In this document: piece after piece, positions 1-8,801 of the stretch
How the letters are laid out: the number at the start of each line of letters is the position of its first letter
Numbering within the stretch: the stretch's first letter is position 1
NCBI RefSeq assembly: GCF_000222585.1
Contig: NZ_AFWE01000226.1
Span: 1-64,000 of the forward strand
Origin: Vibrio scophthalmi LMG 19158
GTDB taxonomy: Bacteria > Pseudomonadota > Gammaproteobacteria > Enterobacterales > Vibrionaceae
Reading direction: 5' to 3'
Length of the DNA: 64,000 nucleotides
Translations under genes and position numbers: made by a program
Notes under the pieces: generated by a model
The model's input: only the letters and a program-made list of their open reading frames with translations
Told to the model about the DNA's origin: nothing
Databases searched by the model: none

Positions 1-39
1 TTGGTATAATAGAGCGAATGCATTTTAGACTGACATAAA

Positions 40-63
40 AAAACCAGCCCGTAGGCTGGTTTT
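40..63 (-). terminator. Intrinsic terminator of the torECA operon
   Basis: A perfect 10-bp stem (40-49 with 54-63) closes a CGTA loop and, read on the minus strand, is followed by a run of T. It lies 30 bp past the torA stop codon, so it probably ends the tor transcript. The T-run on the other side would also let it work on the plus strand. Confidence 0.85.
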
Positions 64-93
64 TGCGTTTCGCTATCGCGGGTTAACTAATTA

Positions 94-2556
94 TTAGTTA
101 ACTTCGATTGGACCACCGAATGAAGTTACTGGTGGTACTTTGCCTTTGAACTTCTCAAAATCAACGATACAAGTGTTTGCAGACGTTGCTTGAGCTAGCT
201 CAGAAGAACCGATATCTAGCGTTAGTGTGTTTGGATCGCCGTAGGTGTCGATAGCACCGATCTTCTCACTTAGAGGACCGTACCATGCACCTTCTTCGAT
301 ACGAATTACACCACGTGGGTAGCTGTCTGTTAGTACAGCACCAGCCATTAGCTGACCACGGTCGTTAAATACGCGTACCAAGTCACCGTCTTTGATGCCT
401 TTAGCTTTAGCATCTAGCGGGTTGATGTAAACCGGCTCACGACCTTGAACGGTGTAAGTAGCACGGAATTCATCAGACTCACACATTTGTGAGTGCAAAC
501 GCTTGTCTGGGTGACAAGATTGCAGCCAGTACGGGTGTTTATCTGAACCAGGGCCACCGTGTGAACGTTCTGTCTTTTCAAACCACATTGGGTGTTCTTG
601 GCAGTGTTCGTAACCGTAACGACCGATCTTACGAGAAGTGATCTCGATAAAGCCTGAAGGCGTACCTAGTGGGTTGATCTCAGGATCTTGGCGGAAATCC
701 GCGTGACGAACCCAAGGTTTACCAACACCAAAGTCTAGAACACTCTGTTCCCAGAACTCAGCAAATTCTGGCATTTCAAACTTACCAGCGTTCGCTGCTT
801 TACAATCGTTGTATAGGCTTTGAATCCATTCCATCTCGCTCATGCCACGAGTGTACTCGTCGCGACGACCAAAGCGTTGAGTTAGCTCACTCATGATTTG
901 GAAGTCTGTCTTAGATTGGAATAGTGGATCCACTAGACGGTGCATCGCAACCAAACCTTTGTTTGAGTACGAACCGTATACGTCGATATCGTTACGTTCC
1001 CACTGAGTACATGCTGGAAGCACGATATCAGAGAAACGACAAGTCGCCGTCCACGCAAATTCAATCGTTACTACCGTTTGAAGCTTCATAAATGCTTTCT
1101 TCATACGGTTGCGGTCTTGGTGGTGGTGCCATGGGTTACAACCCGAGATCACCATCATCTTGAAGTCTGGAAGCTTCACTTTACCGCCGTTGTAACGGAT
1201 CTCTTTACCTGGTTCAAGTAGACAGTCGATCCAACGCGCAACAGGGATTGTGCGGCTGTAACCGTTAAAGTCGTTGTTGTCCCATTTTGGCTTCATACCT
1301 GTATCTAGGTTACGAGGGAAACCGCCAGGGCCAGCAAAACCAGTTGATGGAACACCGATACTTGAGTAGTGGTGACCGTAAGAGATACCGCCGCCAGGTA
1401 GACCGATTTGACCAACCATTGCTGCAACAACTGCTGCTGCCCAGTATGGCTGCTCACCGTGCTCTTGACGTTGAATACACCAACCCATCAGGATCTGTGT
1501 ACGACCGTTCACTAGCATGCGAGCAAATTCGCGGATCTTGTCAGCTTTAACGCCACAGATCTCTTCCGCCCACTCAGGAGTCTTAACAACTTTATCTTTG
1601 GTTTCGCCTTGAACGTAACCGATGAAGTCTTCAAAACCTAGACAGTAAGTTGCGATGAACTCTTTGTCGTATAGGTTTTCATTATAAAGCACATGAGCTA
1701 CTGCTAGCATGAACGCTACGTCTGTCATCGGGTTGATGTACAGGTGATCGTTCTCTAGGTAACGCTGAGTTTTGTTCTTCACTGGGTCAACTGAAAGAAC
1801 GTTGATTTCGCCTTTGGCTACTTTCTCTTTCAGTTGTGCAAGGTATGCAAATGACTCGTGCGTTTCACAGTTCCAACCTACTTGTAGGTTTTTCACTGGA
1901 TCGTTTGCCCAAAGTACGATGTTGTCTGAGTTCTCAAGAATTTCAGACCAAGAAGTACCTTGTGCGTAAACTTCAGTCGAGCCTAGTACGTAAGGCATGA
2001 TGGTTTGACCAGCACCCGTTGAGTAGTCGCCTACTTTGGTGATGAAGTTACCATGCATACCTACAGCACGTTGCATGTGCGCAGTACAGTTGTTGAATGA
2101 ACCTGTTTGGTTCCAACCTGTTTGACCTGCGTGCAGAGCCCAAGGACCGTAGTCTTTTTGAACGCGCTCTAGTTCACGGTAGAACAAGTCTAGTGCTTCA
2201 TCCCAAGTTACACGGATAAAACGGTTGTTACCGCGAGTTTCAGCGCTGTATTTGTGCTTCTTCAACCAATCTAGACGTACCATTGGGTAACGTACACGTG
2301 ATGGGCTGTAGATAATGCCTTTAATACCGTTCAACATCTCAGTTGGGTTTTTATCTAGTTCAATTGGTTTGATCTCTTGAACTTTACCCGCGTAGATGTG
2401 GGCGCGGAACGCGCCCCAGTGAGAACCGGTTACTTTCCAAGTACCCGTGGTCTCAGCAGCACTAGCTGAAGCTGATGCTAACAGGCTAGGACCGATTACT
2501 GACGCAGCACTTGTTGTTGCTACGCCCTTAAGAAAACTTCTTCGTGTAATTGCCAT
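94..2556 (-). CDS. torA: Trimethylamine-N-oxide reductase, periplasmic molybdoenzyme TorA
   Basis: TorA reduces trimethylamine N-oxide to trimethylamine at a bis-molybdopterin guanine dinucleotide cofactor during anaerobic respiration. The 820-residue protein opens with a twin-arginine signal (RRSFLKG at residues 5-11, then an Ala/Ser-rich stretch), so it is exported folded through Tat. The body is a DMSO-reductase-family molybdoprotein; DYSTGAGQT near residue 180 carries the serine expected to ligate Mo. It is the last gene of torE-torC-torA, 24 bp after torC, and is followed by a terminator. The dedicated chaperone TorD is encoded at 40.9 kb. The torA family is clear; choosing it over the paralogous torZ/bisC rests on the TorC and TorE neighbours. 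Confidence 0.96.
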   Translation of the reverse strand: MAITRRSFLKGVATTSAASVIGPSLLASASASAAETTGTWKVTGSHWGAFRAHIYAGKVQEIKPIELDKNPTEMLNGIKGIIYSPSRVRYPMVRLDWLKKHKYSAETRGNNRFIRVTWDEALDLFYRELERVQKDYGPWALHAGQTGWNQTGSFNNCTAHMQRAVGMHGNFITKVGDYSTGAGQTIMPYVLGSTEVYAQGTSWSEILENSDNIVLWANDPVKNLQVGWNCETHESFAYLAQLKEKVAKGEINVLSVDPVKNKTQRYLENDHLYINPMTDVAFMLAVAHVLYNENLYDKEFIATYCLGFEDFIGYVQGETKDKVVKTPEWAEEICGVKADKIREFARMLVNGRTQILMGWCIQRQEHGEQPYWAAAVVAAMVGQIGLPGGGISYGHHYSSIGVPSTGFAGPGGFPRNLDTGMKPKWDNNDFNGYSRTIPVARWIDCLLEPGKEIRYNGGKVKLPDFKMMVISGCNPWHHHQDRNRMKKAFMKLQTVVTIEFAWTATCRFSDIVLPACTQWERNDIDVYGSYSNKGLVAMHRLVDPLFQSKTDFQIMSELTQRFGRRDEYTRGMSEMEWIQSLYNDCKAANAGKFEMPEFAEFWEQSVLDFGVGKPWVRHADFRQDPEINPLGTPSGFIEITSRKIGRYGYEHCQEHPMWFEKTERSHGGPGSDKHPYWLQSCHPDKRLHSQMCESDEFRATYTVQGREPVYINPLDAKAKGIKDGDLVRVFNDRGQLMAGAVLTDSYPRGVIRIEEGAWYGPLSEKIGAIDTYGDPNTLTLDIGSSELAQATSANTCIVDFEKFKGKVPPVTSFGGPIEVN

Positions 2557-2580
2557 TTAAATTACTCCATCCGACGCGTA

Positions 2581-3765
2581 TTAGTGGTGACCTTCAGCAA
2601 AATCTGAAGAGTGCATCTGTAGGTACTTCAAGATCAATGCTTCACTATCGGTATCTAGGTTAACGAACGCAAGCATACCGTCGAACATACCAGGCCAAGT
2701 GTTCGCATCAAAGTGCGCTTCAGCTGGTTGAGTGTGACATACTGAACAGTTTGTTTTGTACGCTTCAGCCGATTTTTCCCATACAGGAGTGATGTCGTTC
2801 AGCATAGATTCTTTCTTAATCCATACTTTTGCCGCCACTTTTTCCCATGGAAGACCGGTTAGCTCATCCACTTTTTTCTCGCCAGTGGTTACTACGTTGC
2901 TGTCAGTTGATGCTTCTTTAAGTAGAGACGCAACTGCAATGTTTTTACCGAAATCAGCTTGAATTACGCGACCAAAGCCTTTCGCTTTGCGCCAGCCGTC
3001 GATTTCAACTTCAGCGTAGTCGCCTTTGTCAGCAATCACTTTTACAATCGATGCTGGATTCAGAAGACCTGCTTCTTTCTCACCTTTATCATCGAAGTAA
3101 ATTGGAAGGTGACGAACGCTTACCAATTCTTGACCTACATCGTAGTTAGTATTTGAAGTCATACCTTCAAGATCACCAACGATACCACCGATGCTATCCA
3201 TACCCGCAGGTAGGTTGTGTGCGATACCTTTATGGCAATCAACACAGCTTTGATCTTTTTCTGCCGCTTGTTTCATTTGGATACGAGCAGTCGGAGACAT
3301 TTGCTCAAAATCCATTGAATCGTAGTTGTGACAGTTTTTACACTCTAGAGATTTGTTTGCAGAGAAACGATCCCATTCGTGTTTAGCAAGTTCGATACGA
3401 CGCTCTTCGAAAACACCCGGTTCGTCGTAGTTGCCAAATACTTGTGCAAATACTTCTTTAGAAGCTTGCATCTTACGTGCGATCTTATCTGTCCAGTTGT
3501 GTGGAACGTGACAGTCTGGACACGTAGCACGAACACCTGAGTGGTTTTTCCAGTGCACCGTGTCTTGAAGCTCTACATACACGTTGTCACGCATTGTGTG
3601 ACAGCTAATACAGAATTTTTCTGTATTAGTATGTTCTAGTGCCGTGTTAAAGCCACCCCAGAAGATAACACCAGCGATAAAGCCGCCCATTGTCAGCACA
3701 CCTAGGCTGATATGAACCGCAGGACGCGACATGGTGCGCCACAGTTTAATAATCATACTCTTCAT
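2581..3765 (-). CDS. torC: Pentaheme c-type cytochrome TorC, electron donor to TorA
   Basis: TorC is a membrane-anchored cytochrome that passes electrons from the menaquinol pool to TorA. The start is placed at the ATG ending at 3765 because AGAGAGC precedes it; the frame stays open upstream but gives an unlikely N-terminus. The 394-residue protein has one N-terminal membrane anchor (about residues 15-38) and five CxxCH heme motifs (CISCH, CPDCH, CKNCH, CVDCH, CSVCH), the NapC/NirT four-heme core plus the extra C-terminal heme typical of TorC. It sits between torE and torA. Confidence 0.95.
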   Translation of the reverse strand: MKSMIIKLWRTMSRPAVHISLGVLTMGGFIAGVIFWGGFNTALEHTNTEKFCISCHTMRDNVYVELQDTVHWKNHSGVRATCPDCHVPHNWTDKIARKMQASKEVFAQVFGNYDEPGVFEERRIELAKHEWDRFSANKSLECKNCHNYDSMDFEQMSPTARIQMKQAAEKDQSCVDCHKGIAHNLPAGMDSIGGIVGDLEGMTSNTNYDVGQELVSVRHLPIYFDDKGEKEAGLLNPASIVKVIADKGDYAEVEIDGWRKAKGFGRVIQADFGKNIAVASLLKEASTDSNVVTTGEKKVDELTGLPWEKVAAKVWIKKESMLNDITPVWEKSAEAYKTNCSVCHTQPAEAHFDANTWPGMFDGMLAFVNLDTDSEALILKYLQMHSSDFAEGHH

Positions 3766-3815
3766 GATTTGCTCTCTTAAAATTCTTATATAGAAGTGTC
3801 GTTGTGAGCCGAGGC

Positions 3816-3995
3816 TTACATGCCATGCACGCCAGGAGGACCAAAGAAGAACACTTGCAGTGCCCAAACGATAAATCCGTAACCGCCTACGAATGCGACA
3901 CTAAGAATTGGAAAGAGAATCACTGTGATGAAGAGGAAAGATTTCCACTCCAACGAAAGCTTCTCGCCTTTTTCAATTTTGTTAACATCACTCAT
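3816..3995 (-). CDS. torE: Small membrane protein TorE (NapE/TorE family)
   Basis: A 59-residue protein starting at the ATG ending at 3995 (MSDVNKIEKGEKLSLEW). A polar N-terminus is followed by one hydrophobic helix (about residues 17-50) ending FFFGPPGVHGM, the usual shape of TorE/NapE single-pass proteins. It is first in the tor operon, 50 bp before torC. TorE commonly heads tor operons in Vibrio and Shewanella; its exact role in electron transfer is unsettled. The frame extends upstream to 4106, but the shorter start matches the family length. Confidence 0.85.
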   Translation of the reverse strand: MSDVNKIEKGEKLSLEWKSFLFITVILFPILSVAFVGGYGFIVWALQVFFFGPPGVHGM

Positions 3996-4432
3996 ACATT
4001 TGCCTATTGTGTATTTAGTGTTTTTGGTTAGCCCTAAAAATGGGACTATTTGTTTTACTGTTTCTAAGGAAAATTCTAGACCATATTCTTTGTAGGGTTC
4101 AATCAATTACTCCTTTAGAAACCGCGTTATTGCATACTTTTTTGAGCTGATACAGAGATGTGTTTAATTAAGGGGTCATGTGAAAATATGCATGAATTTA
4201 TGTAAAAATGTTAATGCCGTTAATATCGGAAATTTATAACATTTTTAGCCAATATCAAGCGCTCTGCATTCTCAATTTAAGCTCAAATCTGCCTATTATT
4301 TACTCATAATGTTGCATTTTCGTTAATGGCAGGATAACTGAAAAATCTGAAGATATCATTGCTTTAATCGCATTTAAGTACGCCTTACATCACCAAATAA
4401 GGTAGACTAACCTTGTCATTTGGAGAGGTATT
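3996..4432. promoter_or_regulatory. AT-rich divergent promoter region between torE and fetB
   Basis: This 437-bp gene-free stretch separates torE (minus) from the fetB-like gene (plus) and must hold both promoters. It is AT-rich. I found no match to the tor-box consensus better than 7 of 10 here (for example TTACTCATAA near 4310), so the site through which TorR would act on torECA is not identified. No small ORF with a good ribosome-binding site was seen. Confidence 0.5.
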
Positions 4433-5224
4433 ATGGCATCAGTCGTCGACATCCCTTGGGTAACGCTTACCCTCTTTTTATCTACTCTTTTAATCCCGAT
4501 AATGATCAGTCGGCAGCTACAGTTATGCATCGAAAAAGAACTGTTTGTCAGTATAGGTCGAATGTTTATTCAACTGATCTTAGTGGGCCTATACCTTGAA
4601 TATTTATTTCAAATTAACAGTCTCGCCATCAATTTAGCTTGGCTACTAGTGATGCTTTTGATTGGTGCCAGTGCCATTGTTAGTAAAACAAATCTACCAA
4701 AAAAAATGTTGCTTTTACCTACTGCATTAGGGCTATTGGTCGGTTTATTACCCATATTGGCCTTGATCTGCTTGGCTGTGATCCGCCCAACACCCGTTTA
4801 TAATGCTCAATACCTAATCCCCCTCGCAGGCATGTTATTAGGCAACTCACTCAGCGGTAACATTGTCGCGCTCCAAAATCTGTTCTCCAGCTTTGAACAA
4901 CGTAAAGCGGAATATGAAGGCGCAATTGCGCTCGGGGCGTCACCAAGATTTGCCAGTTTACCTTTTGTTCGTGAAGCGATTCAAAAGTCTCTCGCGCCCT
5001 CTCTCGCAAGTATGAGCACCATGGGCATTGTTACTTTACCCGGCATGATGACAGGACAAATTCTGGGCGGAGCAAGCCCAATGATCGCCATCAAATATCA
5101 GCTAATGATCATGGTGGCTATTTTTGTTGTGTTGTCGATTTCAACCACGGTAACCTTATCGCTAGCGGTACGTATATGCATCAATAATAACGGTCGCATA
5201 CTGGCCAAGCCGCACAACAATTAA
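4433..5224 (+). CDS. fetB: FetB/YbbM-like ABC transporter permease
   Basis: A 263-residue polytopic membrane protein of the UPF0014/FetB family, whose E. coli member is the permease of a putative iron exporter with the ATPase FetA. Family blocks visible include IPLAGMLLGNSLSGN, EGAIALGASPRFA and TLPGMMTGQILGG followed by IKYQLMIMV. GGAGAGG 6 bp before the ATG fixes the start. Unlike E. coli, no ATP-binding gene adjoins it: torE lies upstream and divergent, and a small ORF lies downstream. It may use an ATPase encoded elsewhere. Substrate is inferred from family only. Confidence 0.85.
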   Translation: MASVVDIPWVTLTLFLSTLLIPIMISRQLQLCIEKELFVSIGRMFIQLILVGLYLEYLFQINSLAINLAWLLVMLLIGASAIVSKTNLPKKMLLLPTALGLLVGLLPILALICLAVIRPTPVYNAQYLIPLAGMLLGNSLSGNIVALQNLFSSFEQRKAEYEGAIALGASPRFASLPFVREAIQKSLAPSLASMSTMGIVTLPGMMTGQILGGASPMIAIKYQLMIMVAIFVVLSISTTVTLSLAVRICINNNGRILAKPHNN

Positions 5225-5260
5225 CCGACAAATCACTTTACCCACCAGCAATTTAAGATC

Positions 5261-5283
5261 TTATCCACAGAATCTGTGGATAA
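5261..5283. promoter_or_regulatory. Perfect inverted pair of DnaA-box sequences
   Basis: TTATCCACA (5261-5269) and its exact reverse complement TGTGGATAA (5275-5283) flank a 5-bp spacer 36 bp after the fetB stop. TTATCCACA is the strongest consensus DnaA box. The same bases form a 10-bp hairpin with a 3-nt loop, so it might instead act as an RNA structure, but no T-run follows as expected of a terminator. Sequence match is certain; function is not. Confidence 0.55.
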
Positions 5284-5415
5284 CACTGTAGGCAGTTATT
5301 TAACATCGCGAATTTTCATTACAATCCGTGTCATCGTTGCGTAAAAAACCACCACTACACTTTCACTCTGTCGGCAAGAATTGCCATTAGAGAGATCTGA
5401 GGTGAGGGAAAATTA

Positions 5416-5592
5416 ATGCAACTTGAAATACCAGTGCTGTCACGTTGTTATACCACCCATGGTAACCGTAAGTACGATTGCCAGAGCCAACGACAAGACC
5501 AACGTGATTGGCTGATTGATAAACCTAAGGAAGTGCCTCTTTTTCAATGGGAGGATATTATTATCAATCAACACCATTCTCTGATCATCTAA
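5416..5592 (+). CDS. Small 58-residue hypothetical protein
   Basis: An ATG preceded by GAGGTGAGGG at 8 bp opens a 58-codon frame (start MQLEIPVLSRCYTTHGNR, end INQHHSLII). The protein is soluble-looking, with two Cys, two Trp and many Gln/His, no signal peptide and no membrane helix. I do not recognise a family. The strong ribosome-binding site and ordinary codon use favour a real gene. It lies alone between fetB and the convergent focA, just after the DnaA-box pair. Confidence 0.55.
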   Translation: MQLEIPVLSRCYTTHGNRKYDCQSQRQDQRDWLIDKPKEVPLFQWEDIIINQHHSLII

Positions 5593-5716
5593 GCGGTTTA
5601 ACCTCTATTCATTCCAATCTCTAGAGGATTTGTCTTGCCCAAATTTCTAACACTTTACGCATCCTGATGAGAATGTGCTGTGGATGTAACTGATAGATGT
5701 TGTCGCGATAAATAAA

Positions 5717-5737
5717 AAGGCCCGCAATGCGAGCCTT
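5717..5737 (-). terminator. Intrinsic terminator of focA
   Basis: A 9-bp stem (5717-5725 with 5729-5737, one G-U pair on the minus strand) with a 3-nt loop is followed on the minus strand by TTTTTATTT. It sits 25 bp after the focA stop. Confidence 0.8.
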
Positions 5738-5761
5738 CTAGTCAAAGATAGTAAAACAATA

Positions 5762-6613
5762 TCAATGTTGATCATCACGCAGATAAATCAACCAGTACCA
5801 CATGCCAACAAACACGCCGCCACCAATGATGTTACCCAAGGTCACGGGGATCAGGTTGTTGATGATAAAATCAACCATATTCAGATCGGCATAGTCGGCG
5901 ATATTCGCACCAGTCATCTGCCAAAACTCCGCTGGAGCAAAGTTTTTGATACCAATTGCCATCGGAACTTGGAACATATTCGCAATACAGTGCTCAAAAC
6001 CGGCTGAAACAAACATCGCGACAGGCAGAATCATCACCATGATCTTATCGGTCAATGTACGGCCACTGAAGGTCATCCAGACAGCAATACACACCAGCAC
6101 ATTACACATGATGCCCAATGCGACCGCAGGCATAAAGCCGTGATGTAATTTATGTTGGGAGATCGCCATGGCGTTTAGTCCAACTTGGCCGTGATCGAAC
6201 ATGTACTGCTTGGTCATCAGCATACAGCCAACCAGAAGTACCGCTCCAATCATGTTACCTACGTAGACGACGCACCAGTTCTTAAACAACATTCCCCAAG
6301 AAATCTTGCCGCTAGCACGGGCAACGAGAGTCAATACAGAACTGGTAAATAATTCACCACCCGTTACAACAACGAGAATCAGACCAAGGCTAAACGCAAT
6401 ACCCCCAATGAGGCGCGTCATACCCCAAGCCATTTCCGATGTTCCGGTTGTGACCGTCGTATAAAAAATAAAGGCGATGCCAATATGAATACCAGCAGAG
6501 ATTGCGAGTAAAAAGGACTTTACGGGATCTTTGGTTGCTTTGCCTAGGCCAATTTCAGCAGCACGCTCAGCCATTTGTGGCGGCAATAAAGAGTCAAATT
6601 GATTAAGATTCAT
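5762..6613 (-). CDS. focA: Formate channel FocA, FNT family
   Basis: A 283-residue pentameric-type inner-membrane channel of the formate/nitrite transporter family. The family features are visible: N-terminal MNLNQFDSLLPPQMAERA, six hydrophobic segments, the pore motif AGFEHCIANMF with the central histidine, and LGNIIGGGVFVG in the last helix. It moves formate (possibly nitrite) across the inner membrane during fermentation or anaerobic growth. It stands alone here, without the pflB neighbour it has in E. coli. FocA is favoured over NirC by length and the N-terminal segment. Confidence 0.9.
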   Translation of the reverse strand: MNLNQFDSLLPPQMAERAAEIGLGKATKDPVKSFLLAISAGIHIGIAFIFYTTVTTGTSEMAWGMTRLIGGIAFSLGLILVVVTGGELFTSSVLTLVARASGKISWGMLFKNWCVVYVGNMIGAVLLVGCMLMTKQYMFDHGQVGLNAMAISQHKLHHGFMPAVALGIMCNVLVCIAVWMTFSGRTLTDKIMVMILPVAMFVSAGFEHCIANMFQVPMAIGIKNFAPAEFWQMTGANIADYADLNMVDFIINNLIPVTLGNIIGGGVFVGMWYWLIYLRDDQH

Positions 6614-7059
6614 AGTCGTAGCGTAACAATTTGATACAGGGATTGGAGGCCGCGGATAATCCCCCTAATTAAAAACAAATTCAAGTACTAATTTTGGAGT
6701 TAACTTAAAATGTTTTAAATGGGATTTTAAGCAAGATTTTAATCTGTCACCAATACTATAAAAATTGGTAAATTTATCTAATAACAATCGCAACAAGTTA
6801 AACAAAATCAAACCATTAACCTTATTGTTCGATTTATTTTCTGGCATTTCCCCCTATATAGGCTAATTTTTCATATTAATAGTATTCGTTATGCAAAAAT
6901 CTTCTTTTTTGGGCTGCCTAACAATTCTTATCGTAGAGCATTGTTTCCAAGCCGTATTAGCAGTACTTTTAGGGTACCCCGTAACACAAGATCACGGATT
7001 GGAAATAAACCTCCTCGTGACGTTATATGGGTGTTGATACTAATTATAAGGAACAAACC
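6614..7059. promoter_or_regulatory. AT-rich spacer upstream of focA and the TIGR02647 gene
   Basis: A 446-bp region holding the divergent promoters of focA and the downstream small gene. It contains an A/T-rich block (about 6660-6860) and an inverted GGGATT/AATCCC pair around 6640-6663 close to the focA start. I looked for an FNR site (TTGAT-N4-ATCAA), expected for an anaerobic channel, and found none convincing. A 60-codon frame at 6665-6847 lacks coding character and was not called. Confidence 0.4.
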
Positions 7060-7299
7060 ATGAAATACTTGCCAGAATATTTATCAGAACTTAATTTGCT
7101 ACTGCAATTCGACATTAGTAGCTCAGCTACTGGCATTAAAGTTCATAGCGATGCATCAGAAGATATGCAATCTGCTGTGAAACGTTTATTTGACAAGGGA
7201 CTTTGTACCCTACCAGATGGTGGTTACTTGACCGATGAAGGTATTGAAGTAGCCGAAAACGCTGACAAAATTTTGCGTGTATTAAGCACTCAAAAGTAA
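7060..7299 (+). CDS. TIGR02647 family small protein
   Basis: A 79-residue cytosolic protein (MKYLPEYLSELNLLLQFDIS) matching the TIGR02647 family of gammaproteobacteria: an N-terminal EELNLLLQF-like helix, GIKVHSDA, and the core RLFDKGLCTLPDGGYLTDEG. The winged-helix-like DGGYLTDEGIE segment suggests a nucleic-acid or protein-binding fold, but no function is established. AAGGAAC before the ATG at 7060 supports this start over the upstream one at 7027. A terminator follows. Confidence 0.85.
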   Translation: MKYLPEYLSELNLLLQFDISSSATGIKVHSDASEDMQSAVKRLFDKGLCTLPDGGYLTDEGIEVAENADKILRVLSTQK

Positions 7300-7308
7300 T
7301 CCGCAAAA

Positions 7309-7330
7309 AAAGAGCACCGAGGTGCTCTTT
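7309..7330 (+). terminator. Intrinsic terminator after the TIGR02647 gene
   Basis: AAAGAGCAC pairs with GTGCTCTTT around a CGAG loop, followed by TTT, 9 bp past the stop codon. A-tracts on the other side make it usable from the minus strand too, although the convergent PACE gene ends 50 bp further on. Confidence 0.85.
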
Positions 7331-7380
7331 TTTAATCACTGTACTTTGTTCCCACATCTTGCCTTACGGCTCCTCGCCTA

Positions 7381-7809
7381 TTACAGCGCAGCTTTGTGGC
7401 CGAATATTGCACGATATGGCTGCAGGCGATCATAGCACCAGTTAAAACCCGTCGCGTAGAAAAAGAAGAAGACTAAAAATCCAGCTTCTAGTAATAACGC
7501 AGCTCCCAGGCCGATTTGTAAAAACCATGCAATGGTCGGTACCGATAAGAAAATCAACCCTCCTTCAAAACCGAAGGTATGGCCAATGCGTAGTGCCAAT
7601 GAGCGATTTGCTCGCTCACTGCCAAACCAGCGGTCAAACAAGATATTGTAGAAGTAGTTCCACACCACAGTGAACAGACTTAAACCAACACCAACAATGG
7701 CCAAATCGCCAGTTGCCTTGCCCGTAATCAAAGCGGTGGTTGGAATGATAATCGCCAGTGCAATCATTTCAAAACTCACAGCATGGAAGATTCTTTCTTT
7801 AGTTTGCAT
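7381..7809 (-). CDS. PACE-family efflux transporter
   Basis: A 142-residue, four-helix inner-membrane protein with two tandem bacterial transmembrane pair domains, the architecture of the Proteobacterial Antimicrobial Compound Efflux family (AceI type). Hallmarks are RIFHAVSFEMIALAI in helix 1 with its conserved Glu, WNYFYNILFDRWFG after helix 2, and RIGHTFGFEGGLIF starting the second domain. PACE pumps export chlorhexidine-like biocides and short diamines; the physiological substrate here is inferred from family. It is divergent from the LysR gene 88 bp away, the usual PACE-regulator arrangement. Confidence 0.88.
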   Translation of the reverse strand: MQTKERIFHAVSFEMIALAIIIPTTALITGKATGDLAIVGVGLSLFTVVWNYFYNILFDRWFGSERANRSLALRIGHTFGFEGGLIFLSVPTIAWFLQIGLGAALLLEAGFLVFFFFYATGFNWCYDRLQPYRAIFGHKAAL

Positions 7810-7897
7810 GAGATAACTCTTTGTTCATTTTCCGATGGCGCTCATTTTCATCTACAATTAAGATATTAAAAAGTTAGTTACCATCAGTAAAAGAGAT

Positions 7898-8791
7898 ATG
7901 TTTAGTATTGAGCAACTCGAAGCGTTTGTGACCACAGTGGAACAAGGATCTTTTTCTGCCGCGGCCCGAAAGCTCCATAAGGTACAATCCGCCATCAGCC
8001 AGCATGTGATGAATATTGAGATAGATTGCGGTTTTGAGCTTTTCGACCGCAGCTCACGTTATCCCAAACTCACCTTGCATGGCCAACGTCTGCTGCCCTA
8101 CGCCAAAGCCTCTCTGATTCAACATCAGCGCTTGCTGAACTGCGCCCAACAACTTGAACATTCTGATTTCCAAGATATTACCTTAGCGGTTGATGAAGGT
8201 ATTCCAATGACACAGCTGTCAGCAGCGCTCACTGCCGTATGCGAACGTTACCCCACATTGAGGTTTGAGTGTTTGACCGCTTCAAGCATCGATATTATTG
8301 CCCTTGTCAAACAACAGCGTGCCACGATGGGGATTATGTTTAATGAGGTGTCACTAGACGATAATATCGACTTTGAGGGGCTTGGCAGTGTCGAGTTTGA
8401 TGTGTATGTGGCAAGCCATCACGCTTTGGCTCAAGAGACTGTGCCACACCTTGATATGCTTAGATTGCACCGACAAATCGTGATACGGTCTAAATCGAGC
8501 GAAATGAGCAGCTTTCAACATGCACACAGCCCAGAAGTCTGGTTCGCTGATAGCCACTATATTTTACTTGAACTGATCAGTAGCGGTTTTGGCTGGGGGA
8601 TGCTGCCAAAGCACATCGCACTGCCTGCATTGGAAAGCGGCAAATTGATTCAATTGCGTTCTCAATTCGAAAATTTATCATGGCATGCCAACATCGATGT
8701 GATCCAACATCAAGCGGTCAGCCATTGTCCCGCGCACACCTTTATGCGCCATCAATTGCGAATGTTGCTCAACGCAGAAAAACAAAGCTAG
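7898..8791 (+). CDS. LysR-type transcriptional regulator, probably of the PACE pump
   Basis: A 297-residue LysR-family regulator. The N-terminal winged helix-turn-helix is typical (MFSIEQLEAFVTTVEQGSFSAAARKLHKVQSAISQHV, given here in parts: EAFVTTVEQGSFSAAA then AISQH). The effector domain spans about residues 88-295. It is transcribed away from the PACE gene with 88 bp between starts, so it most likely controls that pump and itself. It is followed closely (10 bp) by the dehydrogenase gene, suggesting co-transcription. Confidence 0.88.
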   Translation: MFSIEQLEAFVTTVEQGSFSAAARKLHKVQSAISQHVMNIEIDCGFELFDRSSRYPKLTLHGQRLLPYAKASLIQHQRLLNCAQQLEHSDFQDITLAVDEGIPMTQLSAALTAVCERYPTLRFECLTASSIDIIALVKQQRATMGIMFNEVSLDDNIDFEGLGSVEFDVYVASHHALAQETVPHLDMLRLHRQIVIRSKSSEMSSFQHAHSPEVWFADSHYILLELISSGFGWGMLPKHIALPALESGKLIQLRSQFENLSWHANIDVIQHQAVSHCPAHTFMRHQLRMLLNAEKQS

Positions 8792-8801
8792 ACGGAGGTG
8801 A

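Noticed and set aside
6665-6847. A 60-codon minus-strand frame upstream of focA
   Set aside because: AT-rich, low-complexity composition, no ribosome-binding site and no recognisable family; likely chance frame in the promoter region.
6614-6870. Search for an FNR site upstream of focA
   Set aside because: The best sequence (TTGATACAGGGATT) lacks the second half-site.
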